NCBI GenBank assembly: GCA_951213105.1
Contig: OX578150.1
Span: forward strand, 24,804,022 to 24,868,021
From: Amaurobius ferox
Lineage: Eukaryota > Arthropoda > Arachnida > Araneae > Amaurobiidae
Direction of reading: 5' to 3'
DNA: 64,000 nt
Positions 47,403-56,431 of the stretch are shown here, in pieces. Every line of letters begins with the position of its first letter. Within the stretch, counting starts at the first letter, position 1. The notes beneath the pieces were generated by a model. It saw only the letters and a program-made list of their open reading frames with translations. It had not been told where the DNA came from and ran no database searches. The position numbers and the translations under genes are program-made.

Positions 47403-48369
47403 AAAGAAAACTTGGAATTCGAAGATCTTAATATAAAATATGAAGACATAGAAACCCCAGCACCACCGTTAAGCATATACCCATACAAATTAAAAAGCAT
47501 AGTCTGGGAGAAAAATCCCCCAGACCAAAAACAAATAGAAGTATATACAGACGGTTCAAAAATAAATAAAAGGGTAGGAGCAGGATATCAAATTAGAGAA
47601 GAAAACATAATAATAAACGAAGACAAATATAGATTATCAGACAATGCATCCGTATACCAGGCGGAATTAATAGCAGCCACAAAAAGTATAGAAAAAGTAA
47701 TAAATCTAAACATAGAAAATAAAAATCTTCATAGACAACCGAGGAGTGTTAATGGCGCTAGAGGAAACGAGTACAAGAAACAAACTGGTAAATAACTTAA
47801 AAGGCCTAATATTAAAACTAAAAACTAAGAATAAAGTAACAATGAATAAAATTAAAAGTCACGTAGGTCTAGAAGGGAATGAAGAAGCGGACAGACTAGC
47901 TAAAGAAGGGACTCAAAAGGAAACCATAGATGTAACAGTCAAAACACCCAAAAATTCAATAAAAACACTATTAAAAATAGAACGCCTTAAAAAATGGCAG
48001 AAGCTATGGGACACATCAGAAAACAGAAGAGAAACATATAAATATTTTCAAAAAGTAAGCACTAAAAGGTTAGAAACGGATTTCTATCTAAATCAACTGA
48101 TGACAAATCACGGATCTTTCCCAAAATATTATAACAGATTTAGAGTAAAAGCCGGCTCCTCCTGTAAATGTGGTAACACAGAAGCGGATCTCTCCCACTT
48201 AATTCGTGAATGCATTCCAATCAAAGAAAGGGTTAACAGATACCTAATAAATAGAGAAATAAATGAAGAAACACTAATCAAAATTACAAAAAATAGAGAA
48301 ACAAAACAAAAAATAAGGGAACTAATTAAAGACATTCAAGAGAATGAAAGTGAGTGGTTCGACACTTAA
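47403..48369 (+). pseudogene. Family B ORF2, copy B2, part 2 (RNase H and C-terminus)
   Basis: Continues ORF2 after the A3 insertion (EFEDLNIKYEDIETPAP). RNase H motifs are VYTDGSK, VYQAELIA and SHVGLEGNEEADRLAKEG. The third catalytic region (normally IYIDNQGVLMAL) is disrupted by a small deletion near 47725-47750, which shifts the frame. The C-terminal zinc motif CKCGNTEADLSHLIREC (C-x-C-x8-H-x4-C) and the natural end SEWFDT are kept. Confidence 0.88.
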
Positions 48370-48444
48370 GCAGACAAACCCAAGTGATGTCCAACCCAAT
48401 AAAGACCTGAAAAACCGAGGGAAGAAATAAACATAAAAAAAAAA

Positions 48445-48722
48445 CCGCTCCGGCGGGTCAAAATAAAAAAGAGATATATAAAATAAAAACCGCTCCGGCG
48501 GGTCAAAATAAAAAGAGAAATCAAAATATAAAAACCGCTAAGGCGGGCAAACTAAAAACACACATAAAATATAAAACCGTTAAGGCGGATAGAGATAAAA
48601 ATAAAATAAAATTTTAGAAAAACTGTCAAGGCAGGATACATAAAAAAAGGATAAACATTCATAAAACCGCTAAGGCGGAAATCTAAAAAGTATAAAAGTA
48701 AAAATAAAAACGGCCAAGGTCG
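48445..48722 (+). repeat. 3'UTR array of seven 12-nt micro-hairpins (B2)
   Basis: Hairpins sit at 48445, 48490, 48535, 48577, 48623, 48667 and 48711 (each 12 nt), spaced 42-46 nt apart by A-rich linkers. All have a 4-bp stem and a 4-nt loop ending in G. Stems are CCGC/GCGG, CCGT/GCGG, CTGT/GCAG and CGGC/GTCG: the sequence changes but pairing, with G-U allowed, is kept. The same array is at 53051-53321 and 60317-60585. Confidence 0.85.
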
Positions 48723-49225
48723 GTAAATAAAAAATAACATCAGGGATATACGCTCTGCAGGTCACGTCCAGTGTCCTTTCCTAGGTGTAGGCCTGTGTGT
48801 GCCAGGTTTTGGTGGTTTTCCTCGCACGTGAACGCAAATGCGGCACAGCTCCTCGTTAAAAGTCCTACCACCATAGGCTTCCAAATTGCGGACCAGAGGG
48901 GGTTGCGGCAGGTCTTCGACTTTAAAATCTTTGATAGTCTAGGGGTCAAAATTCAATTTTCTTTATTGGCTAGAAATTCCTATCTCTCATTAATACTGTC
49001 TCGGCATTTTGTCTAAAATAGCACGCTATTCTAAATTTTCTCTTCACTTTTCGGCTGAAGTCGTGCCTCAAAATTCAGTTATTCAAAATTGTCAGATCTT
49101 GGATGAGTCTCCCTAAGGAGCCAACTTGCAAAACTCTACCACCCCAGGTAATGCCTATGTTCGAAAAGTGGAAGACATGGGCAGGAGTGACGTGTGGTTG
49201 TGGTGACTGGAGAACAAGAAAGCGG

Positions 49226-49337
49226 CCCCGTCCGGGGCGGGAGAGCTGTCGCACGACAGATCATAAGTGATAGTTGGGTGCCTCAAAAACACCCCCTGCA
49301 ATGTCAGAATGACAGGCGCAGGTAAGATAATCTTACC
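49226..49337 (+). repeat. Terminal hairpin cluster of family B 3'UTR
   Basis: In order: CCCC GTCC GGGG (49226), CTGTCG CA CGACAG (49246), ATCA TAAG TGAT (49260), TGTCA GAA TGACA (49302), and GGTAAGAT/ATCTTACC at the element end (49321-49337), whose last bases overlap the target duplication. B52 keeps the cluster, with a T-G wobble replacing a pair in the second hairpin. Confidence 0.8.
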
Positions 49338-49347
49338 CTACTTTTTA
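49334..49347 (+). repeat. B2 target-site duplication, right
   Basis: TACCCTACTTTTTA, identical to 36275-36288. It runs directly into family C coding sequence. Confidence 0.85.
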
Positions 49348-51491
49348 AAGAATTATTTAATAGTAACAAAGATTGGTTTTTAAAAATAATGAACAAATGT
49401 ATGGAATATGGCAAGTTTCCTAAATTATGGAAAATAGCTAAAGTTATATTGATTCCTAAAGAGGGAAAAGATAGGAGAGAAGCAAGTTCCTATCGGCCAA
49501 TATGCTTGCTCCCAGTTTGGGGCAAGATATTGGATAAGATGATTACTTATAGGATGATTCACTATCTTGATAATCAATTAAGTGATAAACAATTTGGTTT
49601 TAGGAGGCATAAAAGTACGATTGATGCCCTAAAAGCAATCGTGGAAAATAGGAATAAAAATAAAGATGATAATAAAATAACGTGTTTGATATCACTTGAT
49701 ATCAAAAACGCTTTTAATACAGCAAAGTGGAATGATGTGAGAAGACAAATGGAAAAGTTTTCGATACCAATTGAATTAAAGAATCTGGTTAACGATTTCC
49801 TTAATGAAAGGAAAATTTTCATAGAAGATTCGGAAATATATTGGGAATATAATATTGGAATCCCACAGGGATCTAGTCTGGCTCCAATTTTATGGCTACT
49901 AATTGTGGACGATGCATTGAAGATTGAATTCAATGAGGAAACCAGAGTACAGGCATTTGCCGATGACTTTGCAATAATCATGAGGGCAAGTGCGTCTTAC
50001 CTTTTTGGGGAGATGGGAACAAGTGTTATTAATAAACTCCAAGACTGGGCAGAGAAATTTGGACTTAGATTCAGTACAGAAAAATCTAAATTCATTATGT
50101 TTCCTTATAGGAAAAACATCACTTGTATACCTAATATAAAGATGTACGAAAGAAGAATTAGCTATGATAAGAATCTTAAATATTTGGGATTACAGTTCGA
50201 CTGTAAGTTGACCTGGATCCCTCATTTAAATGAAGTTAAAAATAAAGTACTGAAATTTCAAAATAAATTAAATCGTTTCATCAGAGCAACTTGGGGTCTA
50301 AGACCGGAAATAAGAAAGGAAATCTACTTAAAAGCGGTAGAAAAATATATTTCCTATGGGGCAGAAATCTGGTATAATGACATAAGAAGAACAAATGACA
50401 AGATCTTGCAAATTCAGAGAATAGCATTATTGGCTATCACGAAATGTTATAGAACTACATCCAATTTAGATTTGCAAATATTAGCGGGATGTCTTCCACT
50501 TGATCTAAAATTAAAGGGAGACACGAAGTTATACAGAAGTGTAAATGGAATAAAGAACCTACAAATTGGAGAGGAAATAGTGGAACAGCTAATGATTGAA
50601 AAACCAAGTTATAGGTGGAAATTTCCTTGGAAAGAAGAATTATTGTATTGGAATGATAAAGTTCCAAACGAAGGAACAGTAATTTATACGGATGGCTCTA
50701 AAATTGATGGTAAAGTGGGTAGCGCCTTTGTGGTGTACCAAGATGATGAGCTCTTGGATCAAGAACAATATCGTTTGAACGATGAAACCACGGTGTATAA
50801 TGCAGAATTGCTTGCTATTATGAAAGCATGTGAATATATTTGTAACAATAATATAACAAGAGAAATTCATATATGTACTGATTCTCGATCAGTACTACAG
50901 GCATTAGCTGCTTATGAGAACAACAACAGGTATATTATCGATCTCAAGGATAAATTGACTCAAAATAAGGATCTTATTAAATTGCATTGAGTAAAGGCCC
51001 ATGTTGGGACTATAGGCAATGAAAAGGCAGACGAGCTGGCGAAAGGAGCAACCAAGAGAGCAGCAGTCGATTACAACTTTAAGTGGAGCAAAGACCAGTT
51101 AAAGAAAAAGATCCAAAAGGAGATGACTCAGGAATGGCAAGAAAGGTGGGACCAGTCAAGTTTAGGAAAGCCTCTGCATAATGAAATAGAGAAAGTTTCA
51201 ATGAAAAGATTATATGGAGACTTCTTTATTAACCAAGTATTAACTGGTCATGGTGCATTCAGGGAGTATCAACATAGATTTTTTGGGAAAGACAAAATGT
51301 GCTATTGTGGCAAAGCGAGTGGTTCTGTATACCATACTATTTATGAATGTTATCTTTGGGATAAAGTAAGGATGGATACTTTCCCTAAGAATTTTAAAAA
51401 TGTGGGATTATATAATTTATGTATGCAATATAAGTGCAGGCTCGGTGTCAAGGAAATCATGAAAAATATTTTATCTTTGGAAATTAATTGA
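49345..51491 (+). pseudogene. Family C ORF2, RT and RNase H, single nonsense codon
   Basis: The frame is open upstream of the first ATG at 49389 (LFKELFNSNKDWFLKI). RT motifs: SSYRPICLLPVWGKILD, SLDIKNAFNT, IPQGSSLAPIL, AFADDFAIIM and LGLQFDCKLTW. RNase H motifs: IYTDGSKID, VYNAELLAI, ICTDSRSVL. A TGA at 50988-50990 stands where TGG would give HWVKAHVG; the frame then continues to 51491 with EKADELAKGA and the zinc motif CYCGKASGSVYHTIYEC. The endonuclease domain and ORF1 are absent because of 5' truncation. Confidence 0.88.
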
Positions 51492-51512
51492 TTGGTGATT
51501 TGTTGTATGATG

Positions 51513-51620
51513 GTTTTTAGGATGGATTTTATGTTATGATGGATTTTAGGATGGATTTTATGTTATGATGGATTTTAGGATGGATTTTATGTTATGATGG
51601 ATTTTAGGATGGATGTATTT
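51513..51620 (+). repeat. 29-bp tandem repeat in family C 3'UTR
   Basis: About 3.6 units of GATGGATTTTAGGATGGATTTTATGTTAT; the last unit diverges. Confidence 0.9.
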
Positions 51621-51994
51621 ATGTATATAAATTGATGATTTGTAAATTGTATAAAATATATTGAAATTGAATATTATGCAAAGTGAATGATATGTAATTT
51701 AAATTGGACTTAAGATGATTGTACATAATGTAATATAAGAATTACATGTTATTGTTTGATGTTATATGCTGATTGATGTCATGATATGTTGGTGATGGAT
51801 AAGAAATAGTGTTGTTGATGTTATTGATGTTAAGTTTTTAATGATTTATTGAATTTTTTTTGGTTTTTATCAAAGTGTGATATTTATTATGTTTTAATCC
51901 TTAAGAATGAAGGATATATGTTTTAACCCTAAATGAAGGGTTCTTGTAATTTTGTATGTTTTAATAAAGCGTGAGGGATCAGTCAGAGGATGAC

Positions 51995-52196
51995 TCTCGA
52001 CAGATGGTGGTTCGTGTTGTCCGGGCATGTTTTTGGTGATTTTGCACCTCCTGCCCGCGCGTTTGGTCCTTGGGCGGCGCGCGGATGGGGTGGAGCGCCG
52101 TGGCTTGGGACCACGGCCTGGTGTCTTGGGATTGCTATCGCGGCAACTGTGCATCTTTCCCGTATACCTTCGGGTAGGGCGGTGTTCTTGTTAGTG
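51995..52196 (+). other. GC-rich tract of unknown origin
   Basis: Sharply GC richer than its surroundings, with a perfect 7-bp hairpin GCCGTGG CTTGGGA CCACGGC at 52097-52117 and a GGGTA/TACCC pairing across 52172-52202. It ends at the B52 target duplication. It may be the family C 3' end or a SINE-like insert. I cannot assign it. Confidence 0.45.
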
Positions 52197-52211
52197 TTAC
52201 CCTACTGGCCC
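52197..52211 (+). repeat. B52 target-site duplication, left
   Basis: TTACCCTACTGGCCC, repeated at 53929-53943. Confidence 0.88.
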
Positions 52212-52973
52212 AATGAAGATAAATATCGACTATCAGACAATGCATCCGTATACCAGGCGGAATTAATAGCAGCCACAAAAAGTATAGAAAAACTAATAAA
52301 CTTAAACATAGAAAATCAAAAGATAAAAATCTATATAGACAATCAAGGAGTTCTAATGGCGCTAGAGGAAACGAGTATCAGAAATAAACTTGTAAACAAC
52401 TTAAAAGGCCTAATACTAAAATTAAAAACCAAAAATAAAGTAATAATGAATAAAATTAAAAGTCATGTAGGTCTTGAAGGAAACGAAGAAGCAGACAGAC
52501 TAGCTAAAGAAGGGACTCAAAAGGAAACCATAGACGTAACAGTTAAAACTCCCAAAAATTCAATAAAAACATTATTAAAAATAGAACGTCTCAAAAAATG
52601 GCAGAAGCAGTGGGACACATCAGAAAACGGAAGAGAAACTCATAAATATTTTCCAAAAGTAAGCACCAAAAGGTTAGAAACGGATTTCTATTTAAATCAG
52701 CTAATGACAAATCACGGATCTTTCCCAAAATATTATAATAGATTTAGAGTAAAAACCGGCTCCTCCTGTAAATGTGGAAACACAGAAGCGGATCTCTCCC
52801 ACTTAATTCGAGAATGCATTCCAATCAAAGAAAGGGTCAACAGATATCTAAAAAATAGGGAAATAAATGAAGAAACTCTCATCAAAATTACAAAAAATAA
52901 AGAAACGAAACTAAAAATAAGGGAACTAATTAAGGATATTCAAGAGAATGAAAGCGAGTGGTTCGACACTTAA
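52212..52973 (+). CDS. Family B ORF2 C-terminal part, undamaged but 5'-truncated
   Basis: Open from the truncation point to the natural stop after SEWFDT. It contains three of the four RNase H catalytic regions (VYQAELIA, IYIDNQGVL, SHVGLEGNEEADRLAKEG) and the C-terminal zinc motif CKCGNTEADLSHLIREC. The frame continues upstream into the GC-rich tract by chance. Without EN and RT it cannot act alone. Confidence 0.8.
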   Translation, partial: NEDKYRLSDNASVYQAELIAATKSIEKLINLNIENQKIKIYIDNQGVLMALEETSIRNKLVNNLKGLILKLKTKNKVIMNKIKSHVGLEGNEEADRLAKEGTQKETIDVTVKTPKNSIKTLLKIERLKKWQKQWDTSENGRETHKYFPKVSTKRLETDFYLNQLMTNHGSFPKYYNRFRVKTGSSCKCGNTEADLSHLIRECIPIKERVNRYLKNREINEETLIKITKNKETKLKIRELIKDIQENESEWFDT

Positions 52974-53050
52974 ACAGACAAACCCAAGTGATGTCCAACC
53001 CAAACAAATAATAAAGACCTGAGAAACCGAGGGAAGAAATAAACATAAAA

Positions 53051-53321
53051 ACCGCTCCGGCGGGTCAAAATAAAAAGAAGCATATAATATAAAAACCGCT
53101 CCGGCGGGTCAAAATAAAAAGAGAACTAAATATAAAAACCGTTAAGGCGGGCAAACTAAAAACTCATAAAATATAAAACCGTTAAGGCGGACAGTGATAA
53201 AAACAAAATAAAATCTTAGAAAAACTGTCAAGGCAGGATAAATAAAAAGGAAAAAAACACTCATAAAACCGCTAAGGCGGAAATCTAAAAAGTATAAAAT
53301 TAAATAAAACGGCCAAGGTCG
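53051..53321 (+). repeat. 3'UTR micro-hairpin array of B52
   Basis: Seven hairpins in the same order. The third is CCGT/GCGG where B2 has CCGC/GCGG, a wobble change that keeps pairing. Confidence 0.85.
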
Positions 53322-53928
53322 ATAATAAAAATAATTTAAGAGATATACGCTCTGTAGGTCACTGCCAATGTCATTTCCTAGGTGTAGGCCTGTGTGTGCC
53401 AGGTTTTGGTGGTTTTCCTCGCACGTGAACGCAAATGCGGCACAGCTCCACGTTAAAAGTCCTACCACCATAGGCTTCCAAATTGCGGAACAGAGGGGGT
53501 TGCGGTAGGTCTTCGGCATTAAAATATTTGTTTGTCTAGGGGTCAAAATTCATTGTTTCTCTATTGGCTAGAAATTCCTTTCTCTCATTAAAATGTCTTG
53601 GATCTTTGTCTAAATTCGCACGTTATTCCAAATTTTCTCTTCTCATTTCGGCTAAAATCGTGCTTCAAAATTCAGTTATTCAAAATTGTCAGATCTTGGA
53701 TGAGTCTCCCTAAGGAGCCAAACTTGCAAAACTCTACCACCCCAGGTAATGCCTATGTTTGAAAAGTGGAAGACTTGGGCAGGAGCGACGTGTGGTTGTG
53801 GTGACTGGAGAACAAGAAAGCGGCCCCGTCCGGGGCGGGAGATCTGTCGCACGGCAGATCATAAGTGATAGTTGGGTGCCTCAAAACACCCCTGCAATGT
53901 CAGAATGACAGGCGCAGGTAAGATAATC

Positions 53929-53943
53929 TTACCCTACTGGCCC
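53929..53943 (+). repeat. B52 target-site duplication, right; also B3 left flank
   Basis: TTACCCTACTGGCCC, directly followed by the B3 5' end. Confidence 0.88.
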
Positions 53944-54555
53944 GTGGGGGGAGTAAGTCTCTCCCTTCGTCCGACAAAAGCGTTAACCCCTGAACAATGG
54001 CCTATAGTCTATTCAGGTGGCATTCGAGCTAAATTGCAGTTAACACAGCCATTCAAAAGGCAAGCAGAAAATTTGAAGTCAAAGTTGCTCCTCCCGATGT
54101 ATGAGTTGTGACGTTACCAGATCCCTAAAAAGACTCGGTTCCGGTCGCCCCGTTTCGGGTGCGCTTTGATTGATAAAGATCTGCTTTGTGGTCTCGAATT
54201 GAATCCACGGAAACCGTTTGGATTCCGTTAGGATACAGACTGAGATAGCTGTAATATAGTTCGAAGAGGGTGTCTCATTTGGCAGAGACGGGACGTGGGG
54301 TTTGACAAGCGCCTTTATACACCTCCACGTGGTTCACCCTGGACACCAATACGGTGACGAACGTGTAAAGGTTAATCTTTGGCAAGTTATTATCATAGGA
54401 TTTGAATTGGAAGTAGAGAAAACTTTTTTCTCTACTTTTCTTTTTTTTTATCAAAAATTTTCTAAGTATTGATTTGGATTTAGGAAGGGGAGAAAAATCT
54501 CCTTTTCTTTTTTTTATTTCAAAATTTTTCTAAGTTTTTGATAGAATTTTGGAAA

Positions 54556-56431
54556 ATGGGTGGCAAAAATAACGAAGTAGAAGTAGGAATGGAGAAAGAC
54601 GGCTGCGATGGCAACAGCCTCATGCCAGAACAGGAAAATTTGGACATCAGTGAGTTGAAGGCATTACTTACTGAAATGGAAGACCTCCTCACTGAGAAGG
54701 AGAAGTCCATTGGTAAGGCTAATGTAAGTCGACTTGTGATGCTCTACAACAAAATGTTTCATTATTGTGAACGAAACAGTAGGGAGGCTGAGATGTGTAG
54801 GATTCGGATCGTGGATCTTGAGTTGGCGGTGAGACTCGCAGAGTCACCAAGGGAAAAGATAGAGAAGCAGTACATCTCCCAGATTGAGTCCCTATTCCAG
54901 AAGGAAAGGGTACACATGAGGGAGTTGTACTCGGCTCAGTCTAAAGCCCTAGCCGCTGACTTGAGAGAAGCGTCCTTCGCTATAGATAAGGTTACTGGCA
55001 ACATTGAGCTTAGTGAGGTTGAGTCGGATACAAACATAAACTTAAAGAACTATAGGGTTAGGAGTAAGGAAATTGAAATAGAACTAATGAAAACTCTAAG
55101 CGCAGAAAAACAAAATGAAAGAAATAGTAAAATAATTGTAGAGGGAGTATCGGAACTAAGAGAAATATTAAATAGCCAACAAGTAAAGTTAATAGCACAG
55201 GAAGTAAAAATAAGGGAACTTGAGGAAATGGAAGGAAAAAGGAATGGGCGGAAAGATTAAGAGTTAGGAAAGTAGAACTAGAAAAAGAGGATAAGGTTAG
55301 AGAAGAAGAAAGGGAAAAGGAAAGGGAAGCTAGATATAAATCTCTATATAAAGCACCCCCTAGGATAATAAATGACAAAGTAAGTGAAGTTCCCCCTGAA
55401 ATTAGGGAACCCATGAAGAAAACTAGCACTCCTAAAATTAAACCCCCTGTAAGATTTCAAACTAAAGATAAGGCGCGACCGAGTTTCGCCCCCCCCCCCC
55501 TGCTAGAAGGGACAGGGAAATGGATTATCCCCCTCTTTATGCTAGGGCAGCTGCTAGGCCCCCTCAGTTCAGACAGTTTGATAGAGCACCTCCTTTTAGG
55601 CAGGCTGATAGGGCTCCTCTTTACAGGCCGGCTGATAGGGCGCCGCATACTTTTCATAGACAGGAACAGGCTAGGAAGCCATGCGAAGAAGTGATCCTGG
55701 TTTATCCTGCAAAGAACCAGGAACTATCAGCTCAGGACACGAGGAGGCATCTTCAGGATAACTTAGATCCAGCGAAGCTTGAAATAGGTATTAAGGGTGT
55801 GAAACAGATAGGGAAGGGAGGAGTTTTGATAGAGCTTAACTCATCAGAAGACAAAGTAAAACTAGACAGGGAACTAAAGAACAACAAAAAGATAATAGAA
55901 AAGTTAGAGGTAGTGGATCCGAAAAAGAGACTCCCTAAGATAATAATCTACGATGTACCCACTGAAATCACAAAAGAACCTTTGCTAGAGGGAATTGAAA
56001 CCCAAAATGAGGGAATAAAATCAAAGGAAAATGAAATAATGTTCAAAATAGAAAAGGGGGGAAGACATCACTGGGTTGTAGAGGTCTCCCCGGAAAATTT
56101 CAAACAAATGACAAGAATAGGAAAACTAAATATTTCATGGGGAAGCTTTGGGTTAAAAGAATCTAAACAAGTCATGCGCTGCTTTAACTGTCTACGGTTC
56201 GGCCACACTAAACAACGCTGTGACAAGAAGAAAGTAAGCAATTTTTGCGGCAAAGAAAATCACAACATTAAAGAATGCAATGCTAAGGTCCCTAAATGTA
56301 TTAACTGTCATGAGTACAACGTTAAGTTTGGGGATAAATTAATCACTAGACATCCGGGTTTAGACGGGAAATGCCCCATAAAAACTCTGGAGCTAAGGAA
56401 CCTAGAAAAAAGAACTAATTATGGGAAATAA
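54556..56431 (+). pseudogene. Family B ORF1, copy B3
   Basis: The ATG at 54556 begins MGGKNNEVEVGMEKDG as in B2. Open to 55260, where a frameshift in the coiled coil (EEMEGKRNGRKD) occurs; a run of 12 C at 55489-55500 shifts the frame again (7 C in B2). The frame is then open to 56431 and covers the proline/arginine repeat linker, RRM-like parts and knuckles. The second knuckle reads SNFCGKENHNIKEC, so its first cysteine is lost. The stop overlaps ORF2 as TAATG. Confidence 0.85.

Larger units (their letters stand above)
36289..49333 (+). mobile_element. LINE family B, copy B2, full length with nested A3
   Basis: Bounded by a 14-bp duplication TACCCTACTTTTTA. Removing A3 and its duplication leaves about 7.0 kb: 5'UTR (36289-36900), ORF1, ORF2 and a 960-bp 3'UTR. 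There is no poly(A); the 3' end is GGTAAGATAATCT. Known defects in the 5' part of the coding region are two nonsense codons. Confidence 0.92.
49345..52196 (+). mobile_element. LINE family C, 5'-truncated
   Basis: Starts inside the RT domain and runs through RNase H and a 700-bp 3'UTR that contains a 29-bp tandem repeat. The exact 3' end is uncertain; a GC-rich tract from about 51975 to 52196 could be its terminus or a separate insert. Related to family B in domain order but clearly distinct in sequence. Confidence 0.75.
52212..53928 (+). mobile_element. LINE family B, copy B52, 5'-truncated
   Basis: A typical 5'-truncated insertion: it starts within RNase H (NEDKYRLSDNAS), ends at the family 3' terminus GGTAAGATAATC, and has 15-bp duplications on both sides. 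It is nearly identical to the matching part of B3 (59480-60977), so it is young. The hairpin array is complete at 53051-53321. Confidence 0.93.

Noticed and set aside
48445..48722. Regularly spaced short repeats resembling a CRISPR array
   Set aside because: Spacing is even, but the linkers are A-rich and the units are tiny hairpins within a eukaryotic LINE 3'UTR found in three copies.
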